Under the pieces are notes generated by a model. The model made no database searches and was not told where the DNA came from. It saw nothing but the letters and a program-made list of their open reading frames with translations. The position numbers were made by a program, and so were the translations under genes. From Planctomycetota bacterium (lineage in GTDB: Bacteria > Planctomycetota > PLA2), in the NCBI GenBank assembly GCA_021776785.1, contig JAJFFF010000052.1, forward strand, positions 186,001-250,000: a stretch of DNA of 64,000 bases. Direction: 5' to 3'. This document shows, piece after piece, positions 30,058 to 39,759 of this stretch (its first letter is position 1; every line of letters begins with the position of its first letter).

Positions 30058-30864
30058 ATGCCCGCGCTGGCGCAGCTTCTTTTTGTAGGCACAGCACTCC
30101 TTGCGATCGGCGTGCTGCTGTATCGCGTGTTGCAGCTTGAGTACGACGACTTGCGGGCGGCGTCGCACGAGCGGACGCGGATCCAGCCGGCGCCGGATCC
30201 GATTTCCGAGGACGCATGGCTCGACGCCGAACTTCTGATGTCTCCGCTGTCGCTTTTGCTTGCGGAGTGCCGTCTGGGCCACGATGGCCTGAACGCCGAA
30301 GGTGTCGCGCGCATCGAGCGCTACGCGCGTCGCATCGAGGCGATCGTGGCGCGCGACGGTACGCAGGCGGAAGCGCATCGTCGCGCGCAACGCGAACGAT
30401 TAGATCCGCGCGCGAGTCTCCGCGCCGTGGTCGATGAACTAAAAGAGCATGCGGACGCACGCGGTGTGACGGTGCACTACTTTGCCGAGCCCACCGCCGA
30501 CATCGAAGTGGAAGCTTCGCTCCTCCGGCACGCGCTCCGCCATCTCGTCCGCGCTGCTATCGATGCAGCGCCGGCCGAACACGGCGACGTGACGATCGCG
30601 ATGGGCGAAATCGACGGCCATGCGTTGTTCGCGGTGGCTGACGACGGGCCGGGGTTGGACGCACACGAACTCGCGATGATCTTTGAACCCGGCGCCGCGC
30701 CGTTTGGATACGCCGTTGTCAGTACGCTCGCGCAGGCTTTTGGCGGCACGTTCGTGTTGGAAACCGGGCCGGGCGAGGGCGCGCGCGCGACGCTGAAGAT
30801 TCCGGTTGTTGCAAGAACTTCCGTCCCGACGGACCCGGTGTCGGCGCCGACCGTCTCAGTCTGA
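30058..30864 (+). CDS. Membrane-anchored HATPase-domain protein (degenerate sensor kinase)
   Basis: N-terminal TM; LRHALRHLVRAAIDAAP, ADDGPGLDAHELAMIFEPGAAPFGYAVVSTLAQAFGGTFVLETGPGEGARATLKIPV; no obvious H-box phosphoacceptor consensus. Confidence 0.65.
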   Translation: MPALAQLLFVGTALLAIGVLLYRVLQLEYDDLRAASHERTRIQPAPDPISEDAWLDAELLMSPLSLLLAECRLGHDGLNAEGVARIERYARRIEAIVARDGTQAEAHRRAQRERLDPRASLRAVVDELKEHADARGVTVHYFAEPTADIEVEASLLRHALRHLVRAAIDAAPAEHGDVTIAMGEIDGHALFAVADDGPGLDAHELAMIFEPGAAPFGYAVVSTLAQAFGGTFVLETGPGEGARATLKIPVVARTSVPTDPVSAPTVSV

Positions 30865-30913
30865 GACAAATCAGAAAATGGGGCCCGGCGCCTCGCGCCG
30901 AACCCCGGTGTGG

Positions 30914-30984
30914 AGCGGCTGATGGGAATCGGACCCACGTAGCTGGCTTGGGAAGCCAGTGCTCTACCATTGAGCTACAGCCGC
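30914..30984 (-). tRNA. tRNA-Gly (anticodon CCC)
   Basis: Minus-strand GCGGCTGTAGCTCAATGGTAGAGCACTGGCTTCCCAAGCCAGCTACGTGGGTCCGATTCCCATCAGCCGCT folds as a cloverleaf; anticodon loop TTCCCAA. Confidence 0.95.
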
Positions 30985-31159
30985 ATCGCGCTCCCCAATC
31001 TACCAAGCGCGCGGCGTGTCCGGAAAAAGTCGCGGTGAGACTCGGGAACTCCTTGCATCGCTTGTCACTGGGCTAGCCTTCTCGCGAGAGCGTGCGGCCC
31101 CCCTGCGGGATGACGGGCCGTTGAAACGAGACCGGGTGAAATCCCCGGCAGAGGTAGAG

Positions 31160-33292
31160 ATGCAATCATTCAGACGCGCCTGGGCGGGCGTTGTGCTGGC
31201 GCTGGCCATGGTTGGCTGCGGCGGTAGCAGCGGCCCTTCGTTTGCGATCACAGCTCTGGGTCTCGTCGGCGGCGATCTCGAAGCCACGGCGGCCGGTGAA
31301 ATCACGGGCAACGAAGTGTTTACGATCCGCGGCGTCGGGTTCGACCCAGCCTCGGAGTTCTATTTTGGGGCCACCGCCGCGCCAACGTTGGTGTTTGTGT
31401 CGGCCACCGAATTGCGGGTCACGACGCCACCGATGCCGGAGGGCGTGGTTGACATTCGCATCGTGAATCCGGATGGAGCCGAGACGACGTTGGAGGGTGC
31501 GTTCACGTTCGCGGTGGCGCCGACTCTGGCGGCGGTAGTGGCCTTGGACGGTCCGGGCGTCGGCACGTCGCTGGCGTTGGTGGACGACAGGACCGCGCTT
31601 GAGCTGACGGGCACCGGCTTTAAGACGGGCGCAACGGTTTGGATCGACGGCATCGAAGTCGTCGGCACATTTGTCAATGCGACGACGCTGCAGTGCGCCG
31701 CCCCCAATCTGCCGACCGAGCGCGTGGCGGACGTCGCCGTGCGCAACCCCGAGGGGCTGCGCGCGACGCTTGTCGAAACGCTCACGTACACCCAGCGCTA
31801 TAGCTTAGCTCCGCAGCCCGGCGGCCTGAGTGAGGATCAAGTCCGCCATCTTTTGCGTCGCGCCGGCTTCGGCGCTTCGGACACGAGCGTGCTCGCCTTG
31901 CGCAACCGTACCGGTTCTTCCATCGCCGACTCGCTTCTCAACATTCGCGCGGACGCCGCGCTTAACGCGGTCGAGAGCAACGCGTTTGCGATCTTTGAAG
32001 ACACGCCTCCGCCGAGCGCGGAGATCAATGCGCGCACGTATCAGGAGTGGCACATTCACCTCCTGCGCAACAACGAGAAGACGCTCCAAGAGCGTCTCGC
32101 GTGGTTCCTGCACAACCACTTTGCGACCAGCCAAACGGCGCTGGGCGGCGGCGAGCGCTGGTGGATTTACGAGCAGATTCAATTGCTCCGTTCGTTTGGC
32201 AAGCCGATCGGCGAGGGCGGGCTTGATTTCAACTGGCGCGAACTGTGCATTCGGATCTGTAAAGACCGTGCCATGCTGCGTTGGCTCGACGGGATCAACT
32301 CGCGCAACGGCGCACCCAACGAGAACTTCCCGCGCGAGCTGTGGGAATTGTTCATGTTGGGCGAGGGCCGCGGCTACACCCAAGAAGACATCGTTCAGGC
32401 GTCGCGGGCGTTCACGGGCTTTCGCCGCGTCGATGTCGAGGGCCAGGAGTACGACACGGTTCGCTACGAAAAGAACGGCCACGACGCCGCCGATCCCAAG
32501 ACCATTTTCGGCGTGACCGGCAACTTCGGCTACGACTCCGTGTCTCCGTATCACGAAGATGGAGCCGGGATTGACGTCGACGATCGTGACACGGACGGCG
32601 GCATCGTCGCCTTGACGTTGCGCGAACGCCCGGTCGAGGCGTCGACGTTTATCTGCCGCAAGCTTGCCGAGACGTTTTTGTACGACGACGTTTCGGACGC
32701 CTTGGTGGAAGAACTCGCCCAGATGCTCCGCGACAACGACTGGAACATGCGTCCCGTGCTGCGTGCGATGATCGGTAGCAAAGCGATGTTTTCGGCGCAC
32801 ACGCGCAAGTCGCAGATCAAGCAGCCGGTCGAGTTCGTGCTGCAGTTCCTGCGCAACACCGACATCGACGCGACCGAGAGTCGTATTCGCGGCGCGCTGG
32901 ACTCGCTTCAGCAAGAACCCCTTGAGCCCCCGGGCGTCGAGGGATGGCCGCGCGGTTCCGCGTGGATGGGCGGCCAAGCGATGTTGGAACGCATCAACTT
33001 CTTGCGCGACGTCGTCCGCGATCTCGACGACACACCGACACAAATCAATCCGATCCTTCCGCCCGTGGGACAGCGTTCACCCGGCGAGATCGTGGATCAC
33101 TTGGCGCGACTCATTGGCGTGGAGCTCACCGTGTTCGCACGGACCGCCATGATCGAGTATGTGACGACGGAGCTCTCCGGCGACGTCGTCGTGCCCTTCG
33201 ATTTCGATCCGACCGACGAACGCGACTTGCGCATGAAAACCCGCGGCCTGCTCTATCTGCTGGCCCAATACCACGACGGCCACCGCCAGTAA
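31160..33292 (+). CDS. DUF1800 family lipoprotein with N-terminal IPT/TIG domains
   Basis: MQSFRRAWAGVVLALAMVGCGG signal; TIG-like repeats; RHLLRRAGFGAS, WWIYEQIQLLRSF, NENFPRELWELFMLGEGRGYTQEDIVQASRAFTGF, FICRKLAETF. Confidence 0.85.
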   Translation: MQSFRRAWAGVVLALAMVGCGGSSGPSFAITALGLVGGDLEATAAGEITGNEVFTIRGVGFDPASEFYFGATAAPTLVFVSATELRVTTPPMPEGVVDIRIVNPDGAETTLEGAFTFAVAPTLAAVVALDGPGVGTSLALVDDRTALELTGTGFKTGATVWIDGIEVVGTFVNATTLQCAAPNLPTERVADVAVRNPEGLRATLVETLTYTQRYSLAPQPGGLSEDQVRHLLRRAGFGASDTSVLALRNRTGSSIADSLLNIRADAALNAVESNAFAIFEDTPPPSAEINARTYQEWHIHLLRNNEKTLQERLAWFLHNHFATSQTALGGGERWWIYEQIQLLRSFGKPIGEGGLDFNWRELCIRICKDRAMLRWLDGINSRNGAPNENFPRELWELFMLGEGRGYTQEDIVQASRAFTGFRRVDVEGQEYDTVRYEKNGHDAADPKTIFGVTGNFGYDSVSPYHEDGAGIDVDDRDTDGGIVALTLRERPVEASTFICRKLAETFLYDDVSDALVEELAQMLRDNDWNMRPVLRAMIGSKAMFSAHTRKSQIKQPVEFVLQFLRNTDIDATESRIRGALDSLQQEPLEPPGVEGWPRGSAWMGGQAMLERINFLRDVVRDLDDTPTQINPILPPVGQRSPGEIVDHLARLIGVELTVFARTAMIEYVTTELSGDVVVPFDFDPTDERDLRMKTRGLLYLLAQYHDGHRQ

Positions 33293-33309
33293 GGCAAGGA
33301 GCAGAAACG

Positions 33310-34569
33310 ATGACAAAAGTCACAAGACGAAGCATCCTGCGCGGCGCGATGTGCGGCGCGGCGGCACTTACGATTACTCCGATCCGCGGACTCTCGCGCG
33401 CGGCGATGGCTGCCAGCGAAGCCACGGCGAATGGAAAGTTCGTCGTCCTCGTCAATCTGTTTGGCGGCAACGATGGACTGAACACCGTGATTCCGAGCCA
33501 CCTGACGCCCTACACCGAGCGGCGCCCGACGCTTTCGCTCACCGAAGGCCTGCACGATCTCACCGGCGGTTGGGCGTTGCACCCCAACCTGACGTCTTGT
33601 AAAGGGCTGTGGGATGCGGGCCAAATGCATGTCGTGCAAAAGGTCGGGTATCCCAACGAGAACCTGTCGCACTTTACGAGTCAAAACATCTACTCGTACG
33701 GTGTGCGCGACATCGGCACCAACGGGGACGGCCGCGGCTGGCTCGGCCGTTTCGCCGACACCTACTGCACCAACCCGGTCGAACCGCTCGGCGTGGTTTC
33801 TGTCGGTGCGGGGCGCCGCCTCGATTTCGAGGCGAACGCCGGTGAGGCGTTGGTTCTCGACAGCGTTCCGAACTTCAACTTCGACGTCGACACCGATTTT
33901 CGTTCCGACCACGAGCTGCGTCAGCGCACCGCGCGCGCCATCGTGGACACCGAGACGGCACCCGGATCGGGCAGCGGGCTCACGATCTTCAACACGTCAA
34001 AGCAAGCCCACGAGCTAGTGGATCGCGTGCAAGCCGGCGTTGTCGGTTGGCAGGATCCTCTGACGTACGCCGACAACACGTTCGGCCGCCGCCTCAAGGA
34101 AGTTTCGCGACTGCTTCACGCACGAGACGAGTTCGGCACGAAGGTGTTCTATACCGGGTTCGGCGGCTTCGACACGCACAGCGGTCAGTTGACCCGGCAC
34201 GCCGATCTCATGTCCCAGCTCGACGTGAACCTCGGTGCGTTCGTCGCCGATATGCAGGCGCGTTCGATGTGGGATGACTGTGTCGTGATCGTCATCTCGG
34301 AATTCGGGCGTCGCAACTTCGAGAACGGGAGCTTCGGCACCGATCACGGCCACGGCAACGCGTTCATGGTGATGGGCGGCGGAGTCGACGGCGGCAAGAT
34401 CACCGGCGACATGAACGAGGAAGATCTCAACCGCAACCAACCCGCGTTTGGATACGACTTCCGCGAACTCTACGCGGACGTGATCGACAACCATCTCGGC
34501 CTGGCGTCCGCGCCAATTTTCCCCGAGTCTTATCAAAACACGGGCGATATCCGACTGCTCAAGACGTAG
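33310..34569 (+). CDS. DUF1501 family protein (Tat-type signal)
   Basis: MTKVTRRSILRGAMCGAAALTITP twin-arginine signal; NLFGGNDGLNTVIP, TGFGGFDTHSGQLTRHADLMSQL, VIVISEFGRRNFENGSFGTDHGHGNAFMVMGGGV. Confidence 0.9.
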   Translation: MTKVTRRSILRGAMCGAAALTITPIRGLSRAAMAASEATANGKFVVLVNLFGGNDGLNTVIPSHLTPYTERRPTLSLTEGLHDLTGGWALHPNLTSCKGLWDAGQMHVVQKVGYPNENLSHFTSQNIYSYGVRDIGTNGDGRGWLGRFADTYCTNPVEPLGVVSVGAGRRLDFEANAGEALVLDSVPNFNFDVDTDFRSDHELRQRTARAIVDTETAPGSGSGLTIFNTSKQAHELVDRVQAGVVGWQDPLTYADNTFGRRLKEVSRLLHARDEFGTKVFYTGFGGFDTHSGQLTRHADLMSQLDVNLGAFVADMQARSMWDDCVVIVISEFGRRNFENGSFGTDHGHGNAFMVMGGGVDGGKITGDMNEEDLNRNQPAFGYDFRELYADVIDNHLGLASAPIFPESYQNTGDIRLLKT

Positions 34570-34618
34570 CGGATGCCTGTCCCTGTTTTGAGGCTGTGAG
34601 CCTCATCCACGTCGCCAC

Positions 34619-34646
34619 GGGCGGGTCGTTTGACCCGCCCTTTTTT
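34619..34646 (+). terminator. Rho-independent terminator
   Basis: GGGCGGGTC-GTTT-GACCCGCCC-TTTTTT. Confidence 0.9.
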
Positions 34647-34866
34647 CGATTTGTCGTGCGATCCATCCTGCACGCGGTCGCCGAAAAGTTCAGCGATTCA
34701 GAGCGGCTTAGTTGGACAATCCCGACTTCGATGTCCCACGTACCCAAAATAATCGCTAAGCTAGTTACCAGTCGCTCATCCCTCGGGCCCTTGCGTCAGA
34801 CACGCGAGGGGATGGGCCTAGGCACGTATGTGGGTGTCTAACGGCGACACCCACAGGAGGAATCCG

Positions 34867-37065
34867 ATGGGTGGACGACGGCAATTCGGAGTCACTGCAA
34901 TTCTCGCAGTGGCCTTACTTGGCCTACCGGCTTGCGGTGGCGGAGGTGGCGGAGGCGCACCCCCGACCCTGCAAGTCATACTGAACGCGCTTGAGGTCTT
35001 AACGCAACCTGCGGGCCCCTCGTCGCCGTTTGGGTCAACGGTAGGCGGCGACCGGGTGCGCATCACCGGCCAAAATTTCGCGACAGGAACGACCGCTACT
35101 TTTAACGGCGTTGCGGCCGGAATTGAATCCATTGCGCCGACTGCGATTGTTGTGGTTTCCCCGGCGGGCGCCGAGGGCGCCGCGGACGTGGCGGTCACGG
35201 TGCCGGGCGCTGGTTCCGCGACGTTGACCGGCGTGTTCCAGTTCATCGCGCCGCCGGTGATCCTCTCGATCGCCGCCCTGACGGGGCCGACTTCGGGCGA
35301 GAACCGGGCGCCGATCGCCGGCAACGAGACCATGGAAGTGCGCGGTCAAAACCTGCGCGCGCCGCTCGTTGTGCGTGTCGGGACGACCAACATCACGGCG
35401 ACGGTGGTGGATCCCAACACCGCGACGTTTGCCGTGCCGAGCCAGTCGAACGAGGGCGCGCTCGACATCATGGTGACGACGCCGGAGGGCATGTCGTCGA
35501 CGTTGACGCGCGGCCTTCTCTATACCCAAGAGTTTTCGTTGGATCGTCAAAACGACTCGCTCACGGTCGAGCGTGCGACGCACCTCTACCGTCGTGCTGG
35601 ATTTGGCGCGCCGCCGGACGTGATCAACGCCGCGGTCGCACAGGGTCTAACGGCCACGATTAACCAGCTCACCACGTTCACGAACGATAGTGCGGTTGAG
35701 GTCGAGGCCGACGAGGCTTACGGCAGGTTGGTCCTGCCGACGAACCTGGGTACGCGCCCCAACAAAGAGTGGTGGATCCACCTTCTCCAACACAACCCCA
35801 ACCCGTTGCAGGAACGTCTCGCGTTTTTCTTGCACGATCACTTTGCCACGAGCGAACGCGACATGGCATCGACGTTTCGCTGGACGCTAAACCGTCAGGT
35901 CAATTCGTTCCGTCGCTTCACGCTCGCGACCACCGACACGCTCAACAACGGCGATGCGGGACTCGGCTGGAGTTGGCGCCAGATTCTGATTGAGATGGGT
36001 CGCGACCGCGCGATGCTGGATTGGTTGGACGGCCGCGTTTCGCAGCGCGGACGCCCGAACGAGAACTACGCGCGCGAGCTCTGGGAACTGTTCATGCTGG
36101 GCGAAGGTGTCGGATACACCGAGCAAGACGTCCAGGAGGCAGCGCGCGCCTTCACCGGTTTCTACTGGTTCAACGACCGCACCGATACCACCAACGCGTT
36201 CCTCGATATTGCGTACCGTCTCACGCGGCACGACGCGGAAGAGAAGACGATCTTCGGGGTTACCGGTTTCTTCGGATACGACAACATCGCACCGTTCCTC
36301 GAGGGCGATCCGGCGGCAACGACGGATTCGCGCGACACCGACGGCGGCATCGTCGCGCTGACTCTTCAGGAACGCCCGCAGGAGGCGTCGGAGTTTATCT
36401 GCCGCAAGCTGGCGCAGTTTTTCCTCTACGACGCCCCGCACGAGTCCGTGGTTGACGAACTCGCGACCGCACTTCGCGCACCGGGTCCGAATCAGTGGAA
36501 CTTAAAGCCGATTGTCGAAATGATCTTGCGGAGCAAGGCCATGTATTCGTCGGCGGCGATGAAGAGTCAGGTCAAGAGCCCGGTGGATTACACCATCGGA
36601 TTCCTGCGCTCGACGGGCATTGATCTGGGCGAGAACGTGACGCAGAGCGCATCGCGCGTCCGGATACTGCTCGGCGAGATCGGCCAGCTCCCCTTGGAGC
36701 CGCCCGACGTGAACGGTTGGCCCAGCGGCCTGCTGTGGATGGGCGCTCAGTCCATGCTGGAGCGCGTGAACTTCTTGCGCGACGCCATCTTGACGCTCGA
36801 CGACGTCTCTGCCGACATTGACCCGCTGTTGCCGCCCGCCGGCCAGCGTTCCCCGGCGCAGTTGGTCGATCACCTGGCATCGATCTTGGGCGTGCAGCTT
36901 TCGGGCAACGCGCGCACGCAATTTATAAATTACGTTACGTCGCAGTTGTCAGGGGACACGGTGGTCGCGTTCGCGTTCGACCCCGCCAATGACGCCCATC
37001 TGCGGATGAAGACGCGCGGCCTGATCTGGATGATCGCGCAGTTCTATGACGGACACCTCAACTAG
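34867..37065 (+). CDS. DUF1800 family lipoprotein with IPT/TIG domains (paralog of 31160..33292)
   Basis: MGGRRQFGVTAILAVALLGLPACGGGGGGG; THLYRRAGFGAPPD, NENYARELWELFMLGEGVGYTEQDVQEAARAFTGFYWF, FICRKLAQFF. Confidence 0.85.
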   Translation: MGGRRQFGVTAILAVALLGLPACGGGGGGGAPPTLQVILNALEVLTQPAGPSSPFGSTVGGDRVRITGQNFATGTTATFNGVAAGIESIAPTAIVVVSPAGAEGAADVAVTVPGAGSATLTGVFQFIAPPVILSIAALTGPTSGENRAPIAGNETMEVRGQNLRAPLVVRVGTTNITATVVDPNTATFAVPSQSNEGALDIMVTTPEGMSSTLTRGLLYTQEFSLDRQNDSLTVERATHLYRRAGFGAPPDVINAAVAQGLTATINQLTTFTNDSAVEVEADEAYGRLVLPTNLGTRPNKEWWIHLLQHNPNPLQERLAFFLHDHFATSERDMASTFRWTLNRQVNSFRRFTLATTDTLNNGDAGLGWSWRQILIEMGRDRAMLDWLDGRVSQRGRPNENYARELWELFMLGEGVGYTEQDVQEAARAFTGFYWFNDRTDTTNAFLDIAYRLTRHDAEEKTIFGVTGFFGYDNIAPFLEGDPAATTDSRDTDGGIVALTLQERPQEASEFICRKLAQFFLYDAPHESVVDELATALRAPGPNQWNLKPIVEMILRSKAMYSSAAMKSQVKSPVDYTIGFLRSTGIDLGENVTQSASRVRILLGEIGQLPLEPPDVNGWPSGLLWMGAQSMLERVNFLRDAILTLDDVSADIDPLLPPAGQRSPAQLVDHLASILGVQLSGNARTQFINYVTSQLSGDTVVAFAFDPANDAHLRMKTRGLIWMIAQFYDGHLN

Positions 37066-37074
37066 GGAGCAGTG

Positions 37075-38394
37075 ATGAGTCGCAAACGCAGAATCTCCCG
37101 TCGCAGCGTACTTCGCGGTGCGGCGCTTGGGGCGGCATCCATCGCCGTTACCCCGATCTTGAGCATGAACCGGCGTGTGAGCGCGGCGCAGACCGGCATC
37201 CCAGGTCGCTTCGTCGTCGTCATCAACATGCTGGGCGGCGCGGATGGCCTGAACATGGTGATCCCGAGCCACCTCTCGCCGTACGTCGATCGCCGCGCCA
37301 ACATTAACCTGGCGAATGAAGCCGGGTCCGGCGGTGGTCGTCCGGTGGGCGCATCCAACCACGATCTCGATGGTCGGTTCCAGCTCCACTACAACATGGG
37401 CAACATCAAGTCGATGTGGGACGAGAATGATCTCCACATCGTGAACAAGGTCAGTTACCCGAACCCGAACCAGTCACACTTCACGAGCCAAGACATCTTC
37501 TCGTTTGGCGTGCGCGACAACTTCAGCGATGGAGACGGTCGCGGCTGGCTCGGTCGCTTCGCCGACCTGCACTGCTCCAACCCGTCCGAACCGCTCGGCG
37601 TGATCTCCGTCGGTTTGGGTCGACGGCCGGACTTCAACTCGGCCACGACCGCGCCGTTGATTCTGCGCAACGTGGCTTCGTTCCAGGTCGACCCCGACAC
37701 GGAGTTTACGGATGACCACGCGCTCCGCGAGAAGGTCATGCGCGATACGTTGGGCGCGGAGGTGCCGCCGCCGGGGAACCCGACGCTCACGATCTTCGAC
37801 ACGTCGAAGCAAGCGTACGAACTCATTGATCGCGTCCAGAGTGAGACCGCCGAATGGGTCGATCCGGGCACGTATCCGACTTCGACTCTGGGCAACTATC
37901 TCAAGACCACGTCGCAACTGCTGCAGGGTCAGTCGTCGTTCGGCACGAAGGTGTTTTACACCGGGTTCGGCGGCTTCGATACGCACAGCAACGAGATCGG
38001 TCGTCATGCCAACTTGATGACGCAGCTCAACGACGCGGTCGGTGCGTTCCGCAACGACATGGTCGCCAAGAACAAATGGAACGACTGCATGATTGTGGTC
38101 ATCTCCGAGTTCGGACGTCGCGTGTTTGAGAACGGCAGCTTCGGTACCGACCACGGCCACGGCAACGCGTTTCTGCTCATGGGCGGCCGCGTAAAGGGTC
38201 GCTTGGATGCGGGTAGCGGATTGTCGGCAGAGATCATCGAGTCCGATATCGACACGGAGAACTTCGTCCCGTTCGCGGTGGACTTCCGCGACATCTATTC
38301 GGAGCTTCTCCTCGATCACCTGGGCGTGGATCCGTCGGGGATCTTCCCGGATCCGACGTTTACGCCGGACCCGTCCGCCCTCAATATCGTTTAG
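37075..38394 (+). CDS. DUF1501 family protein (Tat-type signal; paralog of 33310..34569)
   Basis: MSRKRRISRRSVLRGAALGAASIAVTP; NMLGGADGLNMVIPSHLSPY, TGFGGFDTHSNEIGRHANLMTQL, VVISEFGRRVFENGSFGTDHGHGNAFLLMGG. Confidence 0.9.
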   Translation: MSRKRRISRRSVLRGAALGAASIAVTPILSMNRRVSAAQTGIPGRFVVVINMLGGADGLNMVIPSHLSPYVDRRANINLANEAGSGGGRPVGASNHDLDGRFQLHYNMGNIKSMWDENDLHIVNKVSYPNPNQSHFTSQDIFSFGVRDNFSDGDGRGWLGRFADLHCSNPSEPLGVISVGLGRRPDFNSATTAPLILRNVASFQVDPDTEFTDDHALREKVMRDTLGAEVPPPGNPTLTIFDTSKQAYELIDRVQSETAEWVDPGTYPTSTLGNYLKTTSQLLQGQSSFGTKVFYTGFGGFDTHSNEIGRHANLMTQLNDAVGAFRNDMVAKNKWNDCMIVVISEFGRRVFENGSFGTDHGHGNAFLLMGGRVKGRLDAGSGLSAEIIESDIDTENFVPFAVDFRDIYSELLLDHLGVDPSGIFPDPTFTPDPSALNIV

Positions 38395-38433
38395 ACGTAA
38401 GGCGAGCTGAGTAGCTTCGATGCTGGCTCGTTA

Positions 38434-38472
38434 GAAGCCGGAGACACCGCATGTGTTTCCGGCTTCTTCTTT
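38434..38472 (+). terminator. Rho-independent terminator
   Basis: GAAGCCGGAGACAC...GTGTTTCCGGCTTC followed by TTCTTTT. Confidence 0.8.
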
Positions 38473-38509
38473 TGATGTCGCCGGTCGCGGCGCTGAGTAG
38501 ACTACGGCG

Positions 38510-39028
38510 ATGAAGCGGCGCATTGTGATCCTCTCGACCGGCGGCACGATCGAGAAGACTTACGACGAGCTCCAGGGTGTGTTGCACAACAGGCTAAGCG
38601 TGCTCGACATCATGCTCGCGACCTTGCAGTTGGAAGGCGTGGAGATCGTGCGCGTCCCCTTGATGAACAAGGACAGCTTGGAGATGACGGCCTCCGACCA
38701 CACGCTGATCGCAGAGACCGCGCAGAGCATGACGAAGGAACACGACGGCGTCGTCATCGTGCACGGCACCGATCGGCTCGCGCAAACCGGCGAACGTTGT
38801 GTCGCGGTGATGAGCGTGCCGCGCGTTCCGGTCGTCTTGACCGGTGCGATGAAGCCCTACATCATGCGCACTTCGGACGCGGCGCAAAATCTGACCGAGG
38901 CGCTCTTGGCCGTGCAGATCGTCGCGCCGGGCGTCTATGTCGCGATGCACAACAAGGTCCTTGCGTTCCCGGGTGTGACGAAAGATCGCGCCCATGGGAC
39001 GTTCGTGAAGGCCGACCCGCAGCCGTAG
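38510..39028 (+). CDS. Short asparaginase-domain protein
   Basis: RRIVILSTGGTIEKTYDE, GVVIVHGTDRLAQTGE, VVLTGAMKPYIMRTSDAAQNLTEAL; 172 aa only. Confidence 0.8.
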   Translation: MKRRIVILSTGGTIEKTYDELQGVLHNRLSVLDIMLATLQLEGVEIVRVPLMNKDSLEMTASDHTLIAETAQSMTKEHDGVVIVHGTDRLAQTGERCVAVMSVPRVPVVLTGAMKPYIMRTSDAAQNLTEALLAVQIVAPGVYVAMHNKVLAFPGVTKDRAHGTFVKADPQP

Positions 39029-39128
39029 ATCGCGAGGACCTCAGCGATTTTTCGGCGCCATTTGCCTATGTCGTCAACCGGTTCCCTTGGTCGTTAAGAT
39101 TGGCGCGGTCTTAAAGAAGGAGAACCAA

Positions 39129-39689
39129 ATGAGTAAGTCAGCACTATGGATGGTCGCCCTGCTTATCGGCAGCGGCGTTTGGGTCGGCGTATCGGTCGCC
39201 GAAGAGAAAGAAAAAGAAGAGGAGATGGCCGGCGCCGGCATGCCGGAATGGGTCAAGCTCACAGACGATCACAACGAGCTCAAGAAGTTCGTCGGCAAAT
39301 GGAAAGCGTCGAGCCCCATGATGAGCGGGACGTCCAAGACGGAAATGATGCACGGCGGTCGTTTTGTCCGCGCGCACTTCAGCGGAACGGCTGAGGGTTT
39401 TGAGATGAAGGGCGAGTGGACGTGTGGCTACAGCCCGGCGCTCAAGAAGTTTCAGTCGGTTTGGATGGACTCGTTTTCCCCGCACGTCTACACCGCGACC
39501 GGCGTGAAAGGCGAAGACGGGAAGATCACGTTCATGGGCACCGACCCGGACATGATGACCGGCGCGATGGGGCCCGCGAAGATGGTGATCGAATGGAAAG
39601 ACAAAGACACCTATGTCATGTCGTTTTTCGTGACGAAAGACGGCGAACTCGCCCCGCATGGAATGTTCACGTACACGCGTGTGAAGTAG
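39129..39689 (+). CDS. Exported DUF1579-like protein
   Basis: Signal peptide then LKKFVGKWKASSPMMSGTSKTEMMHGGRFVRAHFSGTAEG... Confidence 0.65.
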   Translation: MSKSALWMVALLIGSGVWVGVSVAEEKEKEEEMAGAGMPEWVKLTDDHNELKKFVGKWKASSPMMSGTSKTEMMHGGRFVRAHFSGTAEGFEMKGEWTCGYSPALKKFQSVWMDSFSPHVYTATGVKGEDGKITFMGTDPDMMTGAMGPAKMVIEWKDKDTYVMSFFVTKDGELAPHGMFTYTRVK

Positions 39690-39710
39690 ACGCGAGCGTT
39701 GTTCGTTTTG

Positions 39711-39749
39711 AAATGGACGCCCGGCGATATGCCAGGCGTCCATTTTTTT
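39711..39749. terminator. Terminator between convergent genes
   Basis: AAATGGACGCC...GGCGTCCATTTTTTT stem with T-tract on the plus strand and A-tract usable on the minus strand. Confidence 0.85.
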
Positions 39750-39759
39750 GTTCGCGCCG

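Noticed and set aside
31120-31159. GACCGGGTGAAATCCCCGGCAG upstream of the DUF1800 gene resembles part of a cobalamin or FMN riboswitch core
   Set aside because: The rest of either aptamer is absent and the start codon follows within about 10 nt, leaving no room for the conserved downstream elements.
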